From NCBI RefSeq assembly GCF_014284195.1, contig NZ_JACOGC010000008.1, forward strand, positions 45,981 through 109,980: a stretch of DNA of 64,000 nucleotides. The letters run 5' to 3'. Each line of letters starts with the position of its first letter. Position 1 is the first letter of the stretch. Positions 26,453-34,979 of this stretch are shown in pieces. The position numbers were made by a program, and so were the translations under genes. The notes beneath the pieces are model-generated. The model was not told where the DNA came from, made no database searches, and saw only the letters and a list, made by a program, of their open reading frames with translations. Source of the stretch: Cognatundibacterium griseum (lineage in GTDB: Bacteria > Pseudomonadota > Gammaproteobacteria > Burkholderiales > Burkholderiaceae_D).

Positions 26453-26599
26453 ACCCGGTACGCTGTTGCAGGCCTCGGGATCGCGGCAGGTAATGGCTAT
26501 GTCATGGCAACGGTGAATAATGGATTGTGGTGGCTGACTCCGATTTCCTTGCCCGGATTTCCTTATCCGGCGCGGGGTGGTCAGAAAAAATACCGAAGG

Positions 26600-26638
26600 A
26601 TGCTTTACCCGGTTCAGCGATTGCCGCCGGTTGACTGA
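26600..26638 (+). CDS. possible proline-containing leader peptide of mgtA
   Basis: A 12-codon frame reads MLYPVQRLPPVD and stops 11 bases before the mgtA start. Enterobacterial mgtA genes carry a short proline-rich leader (MgtL) whose translation tunes expression; this one has a Pro-Pro pair near its end. The GAAGG just before the ATG is too close to be an ideal ribosome site, so this is tentative. The rest of 26453-26649 shows no other feature. Confidence 0.25.
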   Translation: MLYPVQRLPPVD

Positions 26639-26649
26639 ATGAGAGTGTG

Positions 26650-29415
26650 ATGAATCTGAATTTTCTGAAAGAGACATTTGGCCGCTTCATCCACGCCCAC
26701 GGCATGGGGCATCATTTCCGGCGCTTCAGTATTCTGGATACTGTATTTGGCGCGTCGGCCGACAAGGAGTTGCCTTCCGCGCTGTCCGATCATTTGCAAC
26801 AGGCTTCAGCCGCTGCGCCCGAGGTGTTGCTGCGCACGCTGGAAAGCCGGTACGACGGTCTGACCGACATCGAATCCGGTATCCGGCAGCAGCAATATGG
26901 TCTGAATGTGATCGACCAGCAGAAACCCCTGCCGTGGTGGCAGCATTTCTGGAGCTGTTACCGCAATCCTTTCAATCTGCTGTTGACCGTGCTGGCGATC
27001 GTGTCCTACGTCACGGATGACATGAAGGCGACGATTGTGATTTCGGCGATGGTGGCGCTGTCCACCGTCTTGCGTTATGTGCAGGAAGCGCGGTCGAATC
27101 ACGCAGCCGAAAAACTCAAGGCCATGGTCAGTAACACTGCAACGGTCATGCGGCACGATTTGGCCGAAGAGGCGGCAGCCGATGCCCGGAAGTATTTTGA
27201 TGTGCAGCTGCATCCGCATGGCGTCCGCCGGGTTGAGATACCGATGAAACTGCTGGTGCCGGGTGATGTCGTTACCTTGTCTGCCGGCGACATGATTCCC
27301 GCCGATGTCCGTATTCTGACTGCCCGCGATCTGTTTGTGAGTCAGGCTGCGATGACGGGTGAATCATTGCCGGTGGAAAAATTCCCCGAAGATCAGGGGC
27401 CGCCGTCAGCGAATCCGCTGGAACTGGATAATCTGTGTTTCATGGGAACCAGTGTCGTGAGCGGCACCGCCACCGCCGTGGTGCTGGCGACCGGTGCGCA
27501 CACGTATTTCGGCACGCTGGCAGAGAGAGTGACTGCGACTGACCGTGGTCCGACAGCATTTCAGGCGGGGGTCAATAAAGTCAGCTGGGTGCTGATCCGC
27601 TTCATGATGGTGATGACGCCTGCCGTGTTCCTGATTAACGGACTGACCAAGGGCGACTGGCTGGAAGCGTTTTTGTTTTCCCTGTCGATTGCTGTCGGGC
27701 TGACGCCGGAAATGCTGCCCGTGATTGTCACATCGACGCTGGCCAAAGGCGCTGTTGTGTTGTCGCGTCAGAAGGTCATCGTCAAACGGCTGGATGCGAT
27801 CCAGAATTTTGGTGCGATGGATGTGCTGTGTACCGATAAAACCGGCACGCTGACGCAGGATAAGATTTTTCTCGCACGTCATACCGATGCGTTCGGCAAG
27901 GAGTCGGAAAAGGTATTGCAATATGCCTGCCTGAACAGCTATTACCAGACCGGGCTGAAAAACCTGCTGGACGTCGCAGTGCTGGAAAACATGAGCGGCG
28001 CAGCGCTGGATGCTGTGACCGGACGCTATCAGAAAATCGATGAAATTCCTTTTGATTTCAACCGTCGCCGCATGTCGGTAATCGTCGAGGAAAAAGATGA
28101 CGGTCATCTGCTGATCTGCAAAGGCGCGGTGGAGGAAATCCTGGCTGCCTGCAGCGAAGTAGCGGTGACTGACGGTACGCAAAAGCTGATGCCGGATTTA
28201 CTGACGCAGTTAAAGACCGTCACCGGTCAGCTGAATGGAGAAGGTTTGCGGGTGGTCGCCGTTGCAGCCAAACATCTGCCGCCTGACAAGGTGACATATA
28301 GCGTCAGCGATGAAAGCGACATGGTGCTGATGGGATACATTGCCTTTCTCGATCCGCCGAAAGAATCGACCGCGCCGGCCATTCTCGCGCTGAAGGAAAA
28401 TGGAATTGAAGTTAAAATCCTGACCGGTGACAATGCGCTGGTGACCGCCAAAATTTGCCGCGAAGTAGGGCTGCCGGTAACCGGTATGAAGCTGGGTTCG
28501 GAAATTGAAATGATGGATGACGCAGAGCTGGCGCGGGTTGCGGAGCAGACGACAGTATTTGCCAAACTGAGTCCGATTCACAAGGAACGGATCGTGCGTG
28601 TGTTGCACCAGCAGGGACACGTGGTCGGTTTCATGGGCGATGGTATTAACGATGCGGCGGCATTGCGGGCTGCCGATATCGGCATTTCAGTCGACACGGC
28701 GGTGGATATCGCCAAGGAAGCGGCGGATATTATCCTGCTTGAAAAAAGCCTCATGATTCTGCAAGAGGGTGTCATTGAAGGCCGCAAGACCTTTGCCAAC
28801 ATGCTCAAGTACATCAAGATGACTGCCAGCTCCAATTTCGGCAATGTGTTTTCGGTGCTGATCGCGAGCGCCTTTTTGCCTTTTTTGCCGATGCTGCCGG
28901 TGCAGTTACTGGTACAGAATCTGTTTTACGATATTTCGCAGATCGCGATTCCATTCGATCATGTGGATCAGGAGTTTTTGCAGAAGCCGCAGCATTGGGA
29001 TCCTTCCGATCTGGGACGGTTCATGGTTTTCTTCGGCCCCGTCAGTTCCCTGTTTGATGTGCTGACGTTTGCTTTGCTGTGGTTTGTATTTGATGCCAAT
29101 ACCCTGGAAGCGCAGGCGTTTTTCCAGTCGGGCTGGTTTGTGGAGGGGTTGCTGTCGCAGACGCTGATTGTGCATCTGATCCGTACCCGGAAAATTCCGT
29201 TCATCGAGAGCCGGGCTGCCTGGCCGATGCTGCTGACGACCGCGTCAGTCATGCTGGCAGGTATTCTGCTGCCGCTGTCTCCGCTGGGTTCTTACTTTAA
29301 ATTCGTTAGCCTGCCGCCTGCTTATTTTCCCTGGCTTGCCGCCATGCTGCTGGCATATATGGTTCTGACGCAGCTGATGAAAAACTGGTACGCCCGCCGC
29401 TTCACGTGGCAGTGA
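26650..29415 (+). CDS. mgtA: magnesium-transporting P-type ATPase
   Basis: The product is 921 residues (family about 900), starting at the ATG at 26650 with a GAGAGTG site; a GTG one codon earlier is also in frame. Motifs are TGESLPVEK in the actuator domain, the phosphorylated Asp396 in CTDKTGTLTQDK, the hinge GDGINDAAALRAADIGIS and the membrane segment PEMLPVIVTSTLAKGA. Ten membrane helices are expected, with four in the C-terminal block. It imports Mg2+ into the cytoplasm at the cost of ATP. MgtA genes are usually induced by low Mg2+; the only regulatory hint here is the short leader frame upstream. Confidence 0.94.
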   Translation: MNLNFLKETFGRFIHAHGMGHHFRRFSILDTVFGASADKELPSALSDHLQQASAAAPEVLLRTLESRYDGLTDIESGIRQQQYGLNVIDQQKPLPWWQHFWSCYRNPFNLLLTVLAIVSYVTDDMKATIVISAMVALSTVLRYVQEARSNHAAEKLKAMVSNTATVMRHDLAEEAAADARKYFDVQLHPHGVRRVEIPMKLLVPGDVVTLSAGDMIPADVRILTARDLFVSQAAMTGESLPVEKFPEDQGPPSANPLELDNLCFMGTSVVSGTATAVVLATGAHTYFGTLAERVTATDRGPTAFQAGVNKVSWVLIRFMMVMTPAVFLINGLTKGDWLEAFLFSLSIAVGLTPEMLPVIVTSTLAKGAVVLSRQKVIVKRLDAIQNFGAMDVLCTDKTGTLTQDKIFLARHTDAFGKESEKVLQYACLNSYYQTGLKNLLDVAVLENMSGAALDAVTGRYQKIDEIPFDFNRRRMSVIVEEKDDGHLLICKGAVEEILAACSEVAVTDGTQKLMPDLLTQLKTVTGQLNGEGLRVVAVAAKHLPPDKVTYSVSDESDMVLMGYIAFLDPPKESTAPAILALKENGIEVKILTGDNALVTAKICREVGLPVTGMKLGSEIEMMDDAELARVAEQTTVFAKLSPIHKERIVRVLHQQGHVVGFMGDGINDAAALRAADIGISVDTAVDIAKEAADIILLEKSLMILQEGVIEGRKTFANMLKYIKMTASSNFGNVFSVLIASAFLPFLPMLPVQLLVQNLFYDISQIAIPFDHVDQEFLQKPQHWDPSDLGRFMVFFGPVSSLFDVLTFALLWFVFDANTLEAQAFFQSGWFVEGLLSQTLIVHLIRTRKIPFIESRAAWPMLLTTASVMLAGILLPLSPLGSYFKFVSLPPAYFPWLAAMLLAYMVLTQLMKNWYARRFTWQ

Positions 29416-29439
29416 TGTCTGCATGTGGCTGAAATGAAA

Positions 29440-29470
29440 ACGGCAACCGGTTTCACTCACCGGTTGCCGT
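29440..29470. terminator. bidirectional hairpin between mgtA and GspE-like gene
   Basis: A 12-bp perfect stem ACGGCAACCGGT/ACCGGTTGCCGT encloses a 7-base loop between two converging genes. T-rich sequence follows on the leftward strand (TTTCATTTC) and a weaker one on the rightward strand. It probably terminates both. Confidence 0.75.
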
Positions 29471-29519
29471 CATGTTTGTATAGGCCTGCCGGATGCAACA
29501 GGCCTGTTCAGCATCAGTG

Positions 29520-31298
29520 TCAGAATAAGGCGGAGGTGACTTTCAGCACTTCCTCGATCGTTGTGACGCCTTCCCGGACCTTATCGGCACCGGCGATGCG
29601 CAAGGGTTTCATGCCATCTCTGATGCTCTGGTCGCGCAGGGCGTGGATGTCGGATTCTTCGGTAATCAGTTTGCTGAAGGCCTGTGAAACTGTCAGCAAT
29701 TCATAGATGCCGGTACGGCCCAGATAGCCGGTCTGACGGCATTCAGGGCAGCCTACGGGGCGGTAAGTGACAGCCGGTTTTGGCAGGGTGCCTTCGACCA
29801 GCGAATCCCAGATCAGATCGGGCATTTCTGCATCGGCGGTTTTGCAATGCGGACACAATGTTCTGACCAGTCGCTGCGCCAGAATGCCGATCATGGTCGC
29901 TTCCAGCAGGTAGTAAGGCACGCCCAATTCCAGCAGCCGCATGATGGCGGACGGCGCATCGTTGGTATGCAGGGTGGACAGCACCAGATGTCCGGTCAGT
30001 GCCGCCTGTACTGCCATTTCTGCCGTTTCCAGATCGCGGATCTCACCGACCATGATGATGTCCGGGTCTTGCCGCATCAGGGCGCGGATGCCGTCGGCAA
30101 ATCCCAGTTCAATCGAGGACTGCACCTGCATCTGATTGAACGAGGCTTCCACCATTTCAATCGGGTCTTCCACCGTGCAGACATTCACATCAGACGTCGC
30201 CAGCGCCTTGAGGGTGGTGTACAGCGTGGTGGTCTTGCCGGAGCCGGTCGGACCGGTCACCAGAATGATGCCGTGCGGCTTGCTGGTCAGCGCATCCCAG
30301 CGTTTGGCATCGTTATCCGGAAAACCCAGTTCAGGCAAGGTTTTCACTACGACGTCGGGATCGAAAATACGCATCACCATTTTTTCACCGAACACGGTCG
30401 GCAGTGTCGATAAACGCAATTCGATTTCCTGGCCGTCAGCCGTGCGGGTCTTGATCCTGCCGTCCTGCGGGCGGCGTTTTTCGATCACGTCGATCCGCCC
30501 CAGCAGCTTAATCCGCGCAATCATCGCAATCATAACGGTGGCCGGCACCTGATACACCTGATGCAGCACGCCATCAATGCGGAAGCGGATGATCGCCATA
30601 TCCCGCTTCGGCTCCAGATGGATGTCGGAAGCACGCTGGTCAAAGGCAAACTGCCACAACCAGTCAACGATGTTGATGATGTGCTGATCGTTGGCATCAA
30701 CCTGTTTATTACTTTTTCCGAGTTCTACCAGCTGTTCCAGATTTTGTCGCAGGCCGAGATCATTATTGCTGGATTTGCGGGCATCCTTGATCGATTTGGC
30801 AAGCGAAAAAAACTGCGCAGTGTACTGGGCAATCTCAAGCGGATTGGCGAACACGAGGCGGATTTCCTTGCGTGAAATGCGCGTGATTTCGGACTGCCAT
30901 TCGTCATTGAACGGATCGGTCGTCGCCACCACCACAGTATTGCCGCTGGCTTCCACCGGCAGAATATGGAAGCGGGTGGCATAAGTGGCAGACATCACAT
31001 CGGAAACTGTGGTGAAGTCGATTTTCAGCGGATCAATGCGGTAAAACGGCAGATTCACTTTTTTGGCTGTCCACTCGGTCAGCCAGTCCAGCGTCAGCAA
31101 CTTATGCGGCGCTTTCTGCGACATGATTTTGCATTGTGCTGCCGCAGTCAGCGGGTGCATGGCGGAAGGCGCATTTTTGAGAATACCCTGCGCTTCATTG
31201 AATTTGACCTTGGCGTCTTCTTTGGCAATCAGCCCGTCCGACATCATCCAGGTGAAAATCTGCTGCAGGTTCAGATGCCGGTGTACTTTGGTATTCAT
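29520..31298 (-). CDS. GspE/PulE/PilB-type secretion or pilus assembly ATPase
   Basis: The product is 592 residues from the ATG at 31298. The N-terminal region (to about 170) resembles the GspE/PilB N domain. The ATPase has Walker A GPTGSGKTTTLYTTL, the Asp box with 'TVEDPIE', Walker B DPDIIMVGEIRDLETAE, and a CPHC...CPEC zinc-type module near the C-terminus. These enzymes drive pilin or pseudopilin assembly from the cytoplasmic face. No other type II or type IV pilus gene is nearby, so its partners must be encoded elsewhere. Confidence 0.88.
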   Translation of the reverse strand: MNTKVHRHLNLQQIFTWMMSDGLIAKEDAKVKFNEAQGILKNAPSAMHPLTAAAQCKIMSQKAPHKLLTLDWLTEWTAKKVNLPFYRIDPLKIDFTTVSDVMSATYATRFHILPVEASGNTVVVATTDPFNDEWQSEITRISRKEIRLVFANPLEIAQYTAQFFSLAKSIKDARKSSNNDLGLRQNLEQLVELGKSNKQVDANDQHIINIVDWLWQFAFDQRASDIHLEPKRDMAIIRFRIDGVLHQVYQVPATVMIAMIARIKLLGRIDVIEKRRPQDGRIKTRTADGQEIELRLSTLPTVFGEKMVMRIFDPDVVVKTLPELGFPDNDAKRWDALTSKPHGIILVTGPTGSGKTTTLYTTLKALATSDVNVCTVEDPIEMVEASFNQMQVQSSIELGFADGIRALMRQDPDIIMVGEIRDLETAEMAVQAALTGHLVLSTLHTNDAPSAIMRLLELGVPYYLLEATMIGILAQRLVRTLCPHCKTADAEMPDLIWDSLVEGTLPKPAVTYRPVGCPECRQTGYLGRTGIYELLTVSQAFSKLITEESDIHALRDQSIRDGMKPLRIAGADKVREGVTTIEEVLKVTSALF

Positions 31299-31357
31299 AT
31301 GTTCTGACTGGCGGTGAAATGATGCGTGGTTCGGGAAGATGGCCGTGGTGCGTTTCG

Positions 31358-32179
31358 TCAATCCGGGTCGCAGGCTGCTTTCAGACCGTTGACCCAGGAT
31401 TTGGCGGGTAATTTGGTCTGCATTCTGATCTCTTCAGCTCTGGCGTACAAGGCGGTGAAATCCAGCACAGGGCGCTGCCGGAAAGCGACTGCCACCACGT
31501 TACCGTCATGCACTTCCGGCAGACATAACACGGTATTAAAAGCATAGCGCAATGCTTTCAGATTGCGCGCATAGCTGGGATGGTCGCCAAACAGATTGAT
31601 GGTCAGGATGCCATCCGCTTTCAGGCAGGCGGCGCAGGCGCGGTAAAATTCCGGCGTATCCAGCACCGGTCCTTTGGCTGTGGCGTCATAGAGGTCAATC
31701 TGCAAGACGTCGATGGTGTCGCTGTTTGCTTCGTCGTTGACGAAATCCAGGGCATCCATTTCAATGACCTGCAGACGGTCATCGTTCGGCGGCAGCTTGA
31801 ACATGCTCTCGCAAATAGCGATCACGGACGGATTCAGTTCGACCGCAGTAACCTGCGCCTGCGGAAACTGCCGATAGCAGAATTTGGTCAGTGCGCCGGT
31901 ACCAAGACCAAGTTGCACGATGTGCTGCGGCGCAGGCTGGAACAACATCCACAGCATCATTTGCTGTGCGTATTCCAGTTCAATGGCATCGGGCTTGCGC
32001 AGACGCATCGCGCCCTGCACCCACTCGGTGCCGAAATGCAGGAAACGCACGCCATCCAGTTCAGACAACGTTACAGGAGCAAACTTCGGTTTGCGTGGCT
32101 TTTTAGCGGCAGTGGCCGCTTTGGCCGGGCCGGAGCGGAGATTGCTTTCGGCTTCGATCGATTTTCGTTTGATAAGCAT
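31358..32179 (-). CDS. spermidine synthase-like methyltransferase-fold protein
   Basis: The product is 273 residues with a basic N-terminal extension of about 35. The core shows HIVQLGLGTGALTKFCYRQF, 'VTAVELNPSVIAIC' and 'IDVLQIDLYDATAKGP', matching the polyamine synthase fold (binding of the propylamine donor and catalytic Asp region). The N-terminal tetramerisation part of SpeE is short. Such stand-alone copies are often annotated as spermidine synthase, but activity is unproven and no speD lies nearby. It ends 59 bases before the ATPase start. Confidence 0.78.
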   Translation of the reverse strand: MLIKRKSIEAESNLRSGPAKAATAAKKPRKPKFAPVTLSELDGVRFLHFGTEWVQGAMRLRKPDAIELEYAQQMMLWMLFQPAPQHIVQLGLGTGALTKFCYRQFPQAQVTAVELNPSVIAICESMFKLPPNDDRLQVIEMDALDFVNDEANSDTIDVLQIDLYDATAKGPVLDTPEFYRACAACLKADGILTINLFGDHPSYARNLKALRYAFNTVLCLPEVHDGNVVAVAFRQRPVLDFTALYARAEEIRMQTKLPAKSWVNGLKAACDPD

Positions 32180-32245
32180 CTTGCTATTTTACCTTTTGCC
32201 TTTGTGCAGAGCGTTGATTCATGTAAAAGTTTGTCGCTGAATGTG

Positions 32246-32830
32246 TCAGTTCTGCCCTGAGTCTGGCGCTGCCGGTTGCGGCGGTGATGCCGGATCATCG
32301 GCAACATGCCGCAGCTGTTGCCACTCAAGGCATTTCTGCGCAAATGATTTGCTTGCGTGCGCCGGTGACGACGAGGGCAGCACCAGCGTCTGAAAACCCT
32401 GTTCCCGGAACCAGCGTTGCAGCCGCGCTGCTGTCTGTCCGTTAAAACAGACGCGTTGCAACAGGGGGTATTGCTGATGCAGCGCGGAAAAATCATTCAG
32501 TTCGCCGTTGCGGATCGCTGTATCCAGACTCCCCTGCCGCTGGCAATGCCGGAAAATGTCCCATAAGCCGATACCTTGCTGCAGTAGCGCCACCAGCTTG
32601 TCCGGGTAATCGAGCGCAGTCAGGTCGCGTTCCACCACCGCTGATAACAGCCGCCAGAACTGATTATGGCGGAACGCATAATATTGCCCGGCCAGCAGCG
32701 ATGCGTTGCCAGGAAAACTTCCCAGTATCAGGGTATGGGTATCCGCATGAATGACGGGCGGAAAGCCGGAAAGCTGTCCGGCAGCATTGTTTTGTCCGGC
32801 AGATGGAGCTTGTGCAGTAACGTGGGTCAT
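32246..32830 (-). CDS. DNA-deoxyinosine glycosylase (uracil-DNA-glycosylase superfamily)
   Basis: The product is 194 residues. The UDG-fold motif 1 is LILGSFPGNASL, followed by YAFRHNQFWRLL and the late LPSSSPAHAS motif. These fit the hypoxanthine-DNA glycosylase branch, which removes deaminated adenine from DNA. The N- and C-terminal ends are Ala/Pro/Gln-rich and probably disordered. The gene is 66 bases upstream of the spermidine synthase-like gene on the same strand. Confidence 0.82.
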   Translation of the reverse strand: MTHVTAQAPSAGQNNAAGQLSGFPPVIHADTHTLILGSFPGNASLLAGQYYAFRHNQFWRLLSAVVERDLTALDYPDKLVALLQQGIGLWDIFRHCQRQGSLDTAIRNGELNDFSALHQQYPLLQRVCFNGQTAARLQRWFREQGFQTLVLPSSSPAHASKSFAQKCLEWQQLRHVADDPASPPQPAAPDSGQN

Positions 32831-32985
32831 GAGGATAAACGGTTCATGGCAGATACAGGATGAAACAATTATGGCGCATCACCGGCGATTTTTTTGTCAA
32901 CCAGTATGCCGATGATTGCGTTAGGCAGACACTGCTATCAAGCGATAGAATGGTATTTTAATTGGAACCCGGCAAGGAGATGGCA

Positions 32986-33453
32986 ATGAAAAAGATCTGG
33001 ATGACTGCAATGGTGACCTCAGTAGCAGCGGTTGCATTACTTGGCGGTTGCGCAACGCAATCGAATTCCGGCAGCGTTTATCGTTCCAGCCAGACGCAGA
33101 ATGAGCAAAGCGTGCGCATGGGCTATGTCGAATCGGTGCGTGAAGTGACGATTGATAAAGGGCAGACCGGTGTCGGTACTGCAGCCGGCGCTGCGCTGGG
33201 TGGCATCGCTGCCGGTTCAAATATTGGTCAGGGTAACGGCGCGATTGCCGCAGGGATAGTCGGCGCAGTTGCCGGCGGCATCCTGGGGCAGACGATTGAA
33301 AAAAGAAACAGCCAGCAGCGCGGGCTGGAAATCACCGTCAAGCTGGATAATGGCGATATGAAAGCGATTACCCAGGATGCAGATGAAATCTTCCGTGTCG
33401 GTGACCGCGTGCGTCTGTTGTCGAACGGCCGCACCACCCGCGTCACCCACTGA
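32986..33453 (+). CDS. glycine-zipper outer-membrane lipoprotein (SlyB-like)
   Basis: The product is 155 residues from the ATG at 32986, with AAGGAGATGGCA upstream. The signal peptide ends in a lipobox LLGGC, so Cys is lipidated. The middle carries glycine-zipper repeats (GTAAGAALGGIAAGSNIGQG, IAAGIVGAVAGGILGQ) and the end is a small beta domain (ITVKLDNGDMKAITQ). SlyB-type proteins stabilise the outer membrane under stress in enterobacteria. A strong terminator follows. The 32831-32985 gap probably holds its promoter (TAGAAT near 32955). Confidence 0.88.
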   Translation: MKKIWMTAMVTSVAAVALLGGCATQSNSGSVYRSSQTQNEQSVRMGYVESVREVTIDKGQTGVGTAAGAALGGIAAGSNIGQGNGAIAAGIVGAVAGGILGQTIEKRNSQQRGLEITVKLDNGDMKAITQDADEIFRVGDRVRLLSNGRTTRVTH

Positions 33454-33490
33454 TGTGTGACGGAGTTGCCTGACGCAACGATCCTGAAAA

Positions 33491-33517
33491 AGCAGCCTTG
33501 CCCGGGCTGCTTTTTTT
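33491..33517 (+). terminator. rho-independent terminator after SlyB-like gene
   Basis: AGCAGCC pairs with GGCTGCT around a 7-base loop, followed by a run of T. Confidence 0.9.
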
Positions 33518-33576
33518 ATGTTTCAGAACGGCGCACAATGCAGATTGCGGTTGTGACATTCAAAAGGAGAATACAG

Positions 33577-34083
33577 ATGAACAGACGCTTATTGGCGATG
33601 ATATCGGTCGCGCTGCTGTCGCCGCTGGCCCATGCCGGGGAAGTCAGCGTGACCTGGCAGGAGCCTGAAAAATATACTGATATCCGGCCGACGAATGAAA
33701 CCCGTGACGTATTCCGTGACCGGGTGACCAAAGAGCTGGGGCTGGTTTTTGCCGATCTGGCGAAAAAACTGCCGGATGATGTGAAATGGCAGGTGACGGT
33801 GACTGACGTGGACCTGGCCGGAGATGTGCGCCCGATGATGCGCGGCGGCATGAACGATATCCGCATCATTAAGGATGTGTACTGGCCCCGTATGGAGCTT
33901 CAGTTTCAGATGACGGATGGCGCCGGAAAAGTGATTGCTGAAGGCAAGGAAGACATCAAAGATATGAATTTCATGATGGGTATCCGCATTCCGTCCGGCA
34001 ACACCAGTTTTGAATACGAAGAAAAAATGCTGCACGACTGGTTTAAAAAGCAGCAGCGCGATGGACGATTCCCGTCCAAATAA
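33577..34083 (+). CDS. DUF3016 family periplasmic protein
   Basis: The product is 168 residues from the ATG at 33577 with AAAGGAGAATACAG upstream. The signal peptide MNRRLLAMISVALLSPLAHA is clear. The mature part matches the DUF3016 pattern: VSVTWQEPEKYTDIRPTNE at the start, then DVDLAGDVRPM and 'DVYWPRMELQFQM'. The role is unknown. It has its own start signals after the terminator of the previous gene. The next 183 bases (34084-34266) show nothing recognisable. Confidence 0.83.
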   Translation: MNRRLLAMISVALLSPLAHAGEVSVTWQEPEKYTDIRPTNETRDVFRDRVTKELGLVFADLAKKLPDDVKWQVTVTDVDLAGDVRPMMRGGMNDIRIIKDVYWPRMELQFQMTDGAGKVIAEGKEDIKDMNFMMGIRIPSGNTSFEYEEKMLHDWFKKQQRDGRFPSK

Positions 34084-34266
34084 TAATAGGCGGTAAAGGC
34101 TGCGTTCTGGGGCTGCCGCTCATATCTCGCATTAGCTTGCGTATTCGCAATCTCATAGCGGTCTGCCGGGTGCCATGAGATTGCAGGTTTGTCAGCTCAA
34201 CAAGTATCGCAGGACGCAGATCAATGAGACGGACTGATCCACGCAATGCGTGAATCCAATGCCGCA

Positions 34267-34734
34267 TCAGTTCATCGGATCCACTTTATACTGCTGCGTC
34301 TGCAGCCAGCCAACTTCCAGAAAACCTGCCGGAACCACATCCGCATCGGAAACCGCATTCAGGGTATGAAAGTCGAGATTCATACGTTTCAAGGTCTGGT
34401 CGCAGACCAAAAATTGCACACCTCTGGCACGTAAATCATTGACTGCTTTGGCGATACCGTTATTCTTTTGAGCCAGTAATTCAAGCCCGGGACCGTAATT
34501 CACGACCTTCACCGACAGGTGGCCACCAAATTGTTGCGCCGCGTTCATTGCGTTCTGAATGTTCGCCAGCTTCAGTTGCCAGACCGAAGAGTCGCCGCTG
34601 GTGACGGGAACCACGATGTTGACATCGCCAAATGCGGCATGCGTGATTTTCGGTTCGACATAACTGTCAGCGCTGGCGATGCCGGAGAGTAACAGACCGC
34701 CTGCCAACAAGAGAGACCCGGTAATGTATTTCAT
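34267..34734 (-). CDS. secreted DsrE/F-like protein
   Basis: The product is 155 residues from the ATG at 34734 (MKYITGSLLLAGGLLLSGIA) with GGAG 9 bases upstream. A signal peptide ends near ASA. The mature domain has the DsrE fold: 'VWQLKLANIQNAMNAAQQF', 'LSVKVVNYGPGLELLAQ' and a single Cys in 'GVQFLVCDQTLKRM', placed like the active Cys of DsrE/YchN proteins. This suggests periplasmic sulfur handling, but partners are not seen. Confidence 0.78.
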   Translation of the reverse strand: MKYITGSLLLAGGLLLSGIASADSYVEPKITHAAFGDVNIVVPVTSGDSSVWQLKLANIQNAMNAAQQFGGHLSVKVVNYGPGLELLAQKNNGIAKAVNDLRARGVQFLVCDQTLKRMNLDFHTLNAVSDADVVPAGFLEVGWLQTQQYKVDPMN

Positions 34735-34902
34735 GAGTGGCTCCATCAGATAAGACTGGTTGAAATGAACCGTCTCGCACACCTACCCGGCATGTCTGGC
34801 ATTCCGGTCAGTGCGCCGATCTGCAAGCAGACGGTTGTATGCCGTGCAGTGTAGCACCGCGCTGCCGGAAGGAAAGGGGAAACAGAAAAGAACCGGTAAA
34901 GC

Positions 34903-34938
34903 CGCCAGTCCGGAGCATGGAAAATATCCGGACTGGCG
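34903..34938. repeat. 12-bp perfect inverted repeat downstream of htpG
   Basis: CGCCAGTCCGGA and TCCGGACTGGCG are separated by 12 bases and lie 42-77 bases after the htpG stop. There is no T-run, so it is an RNA stabiliser or regulator site rather than a simple terminator. A second, smaller hairpin GGCTGC/GCAGCC at 34947-34968 is closer to htpG and is followed leftward by TTTCAT; it may be the terminator. Confidence 0.5.
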
Positions 34939-34979
34939 TGATGAAAGGCTGCCGTTTTGCGTGCAGCCCGTTAAACAGG

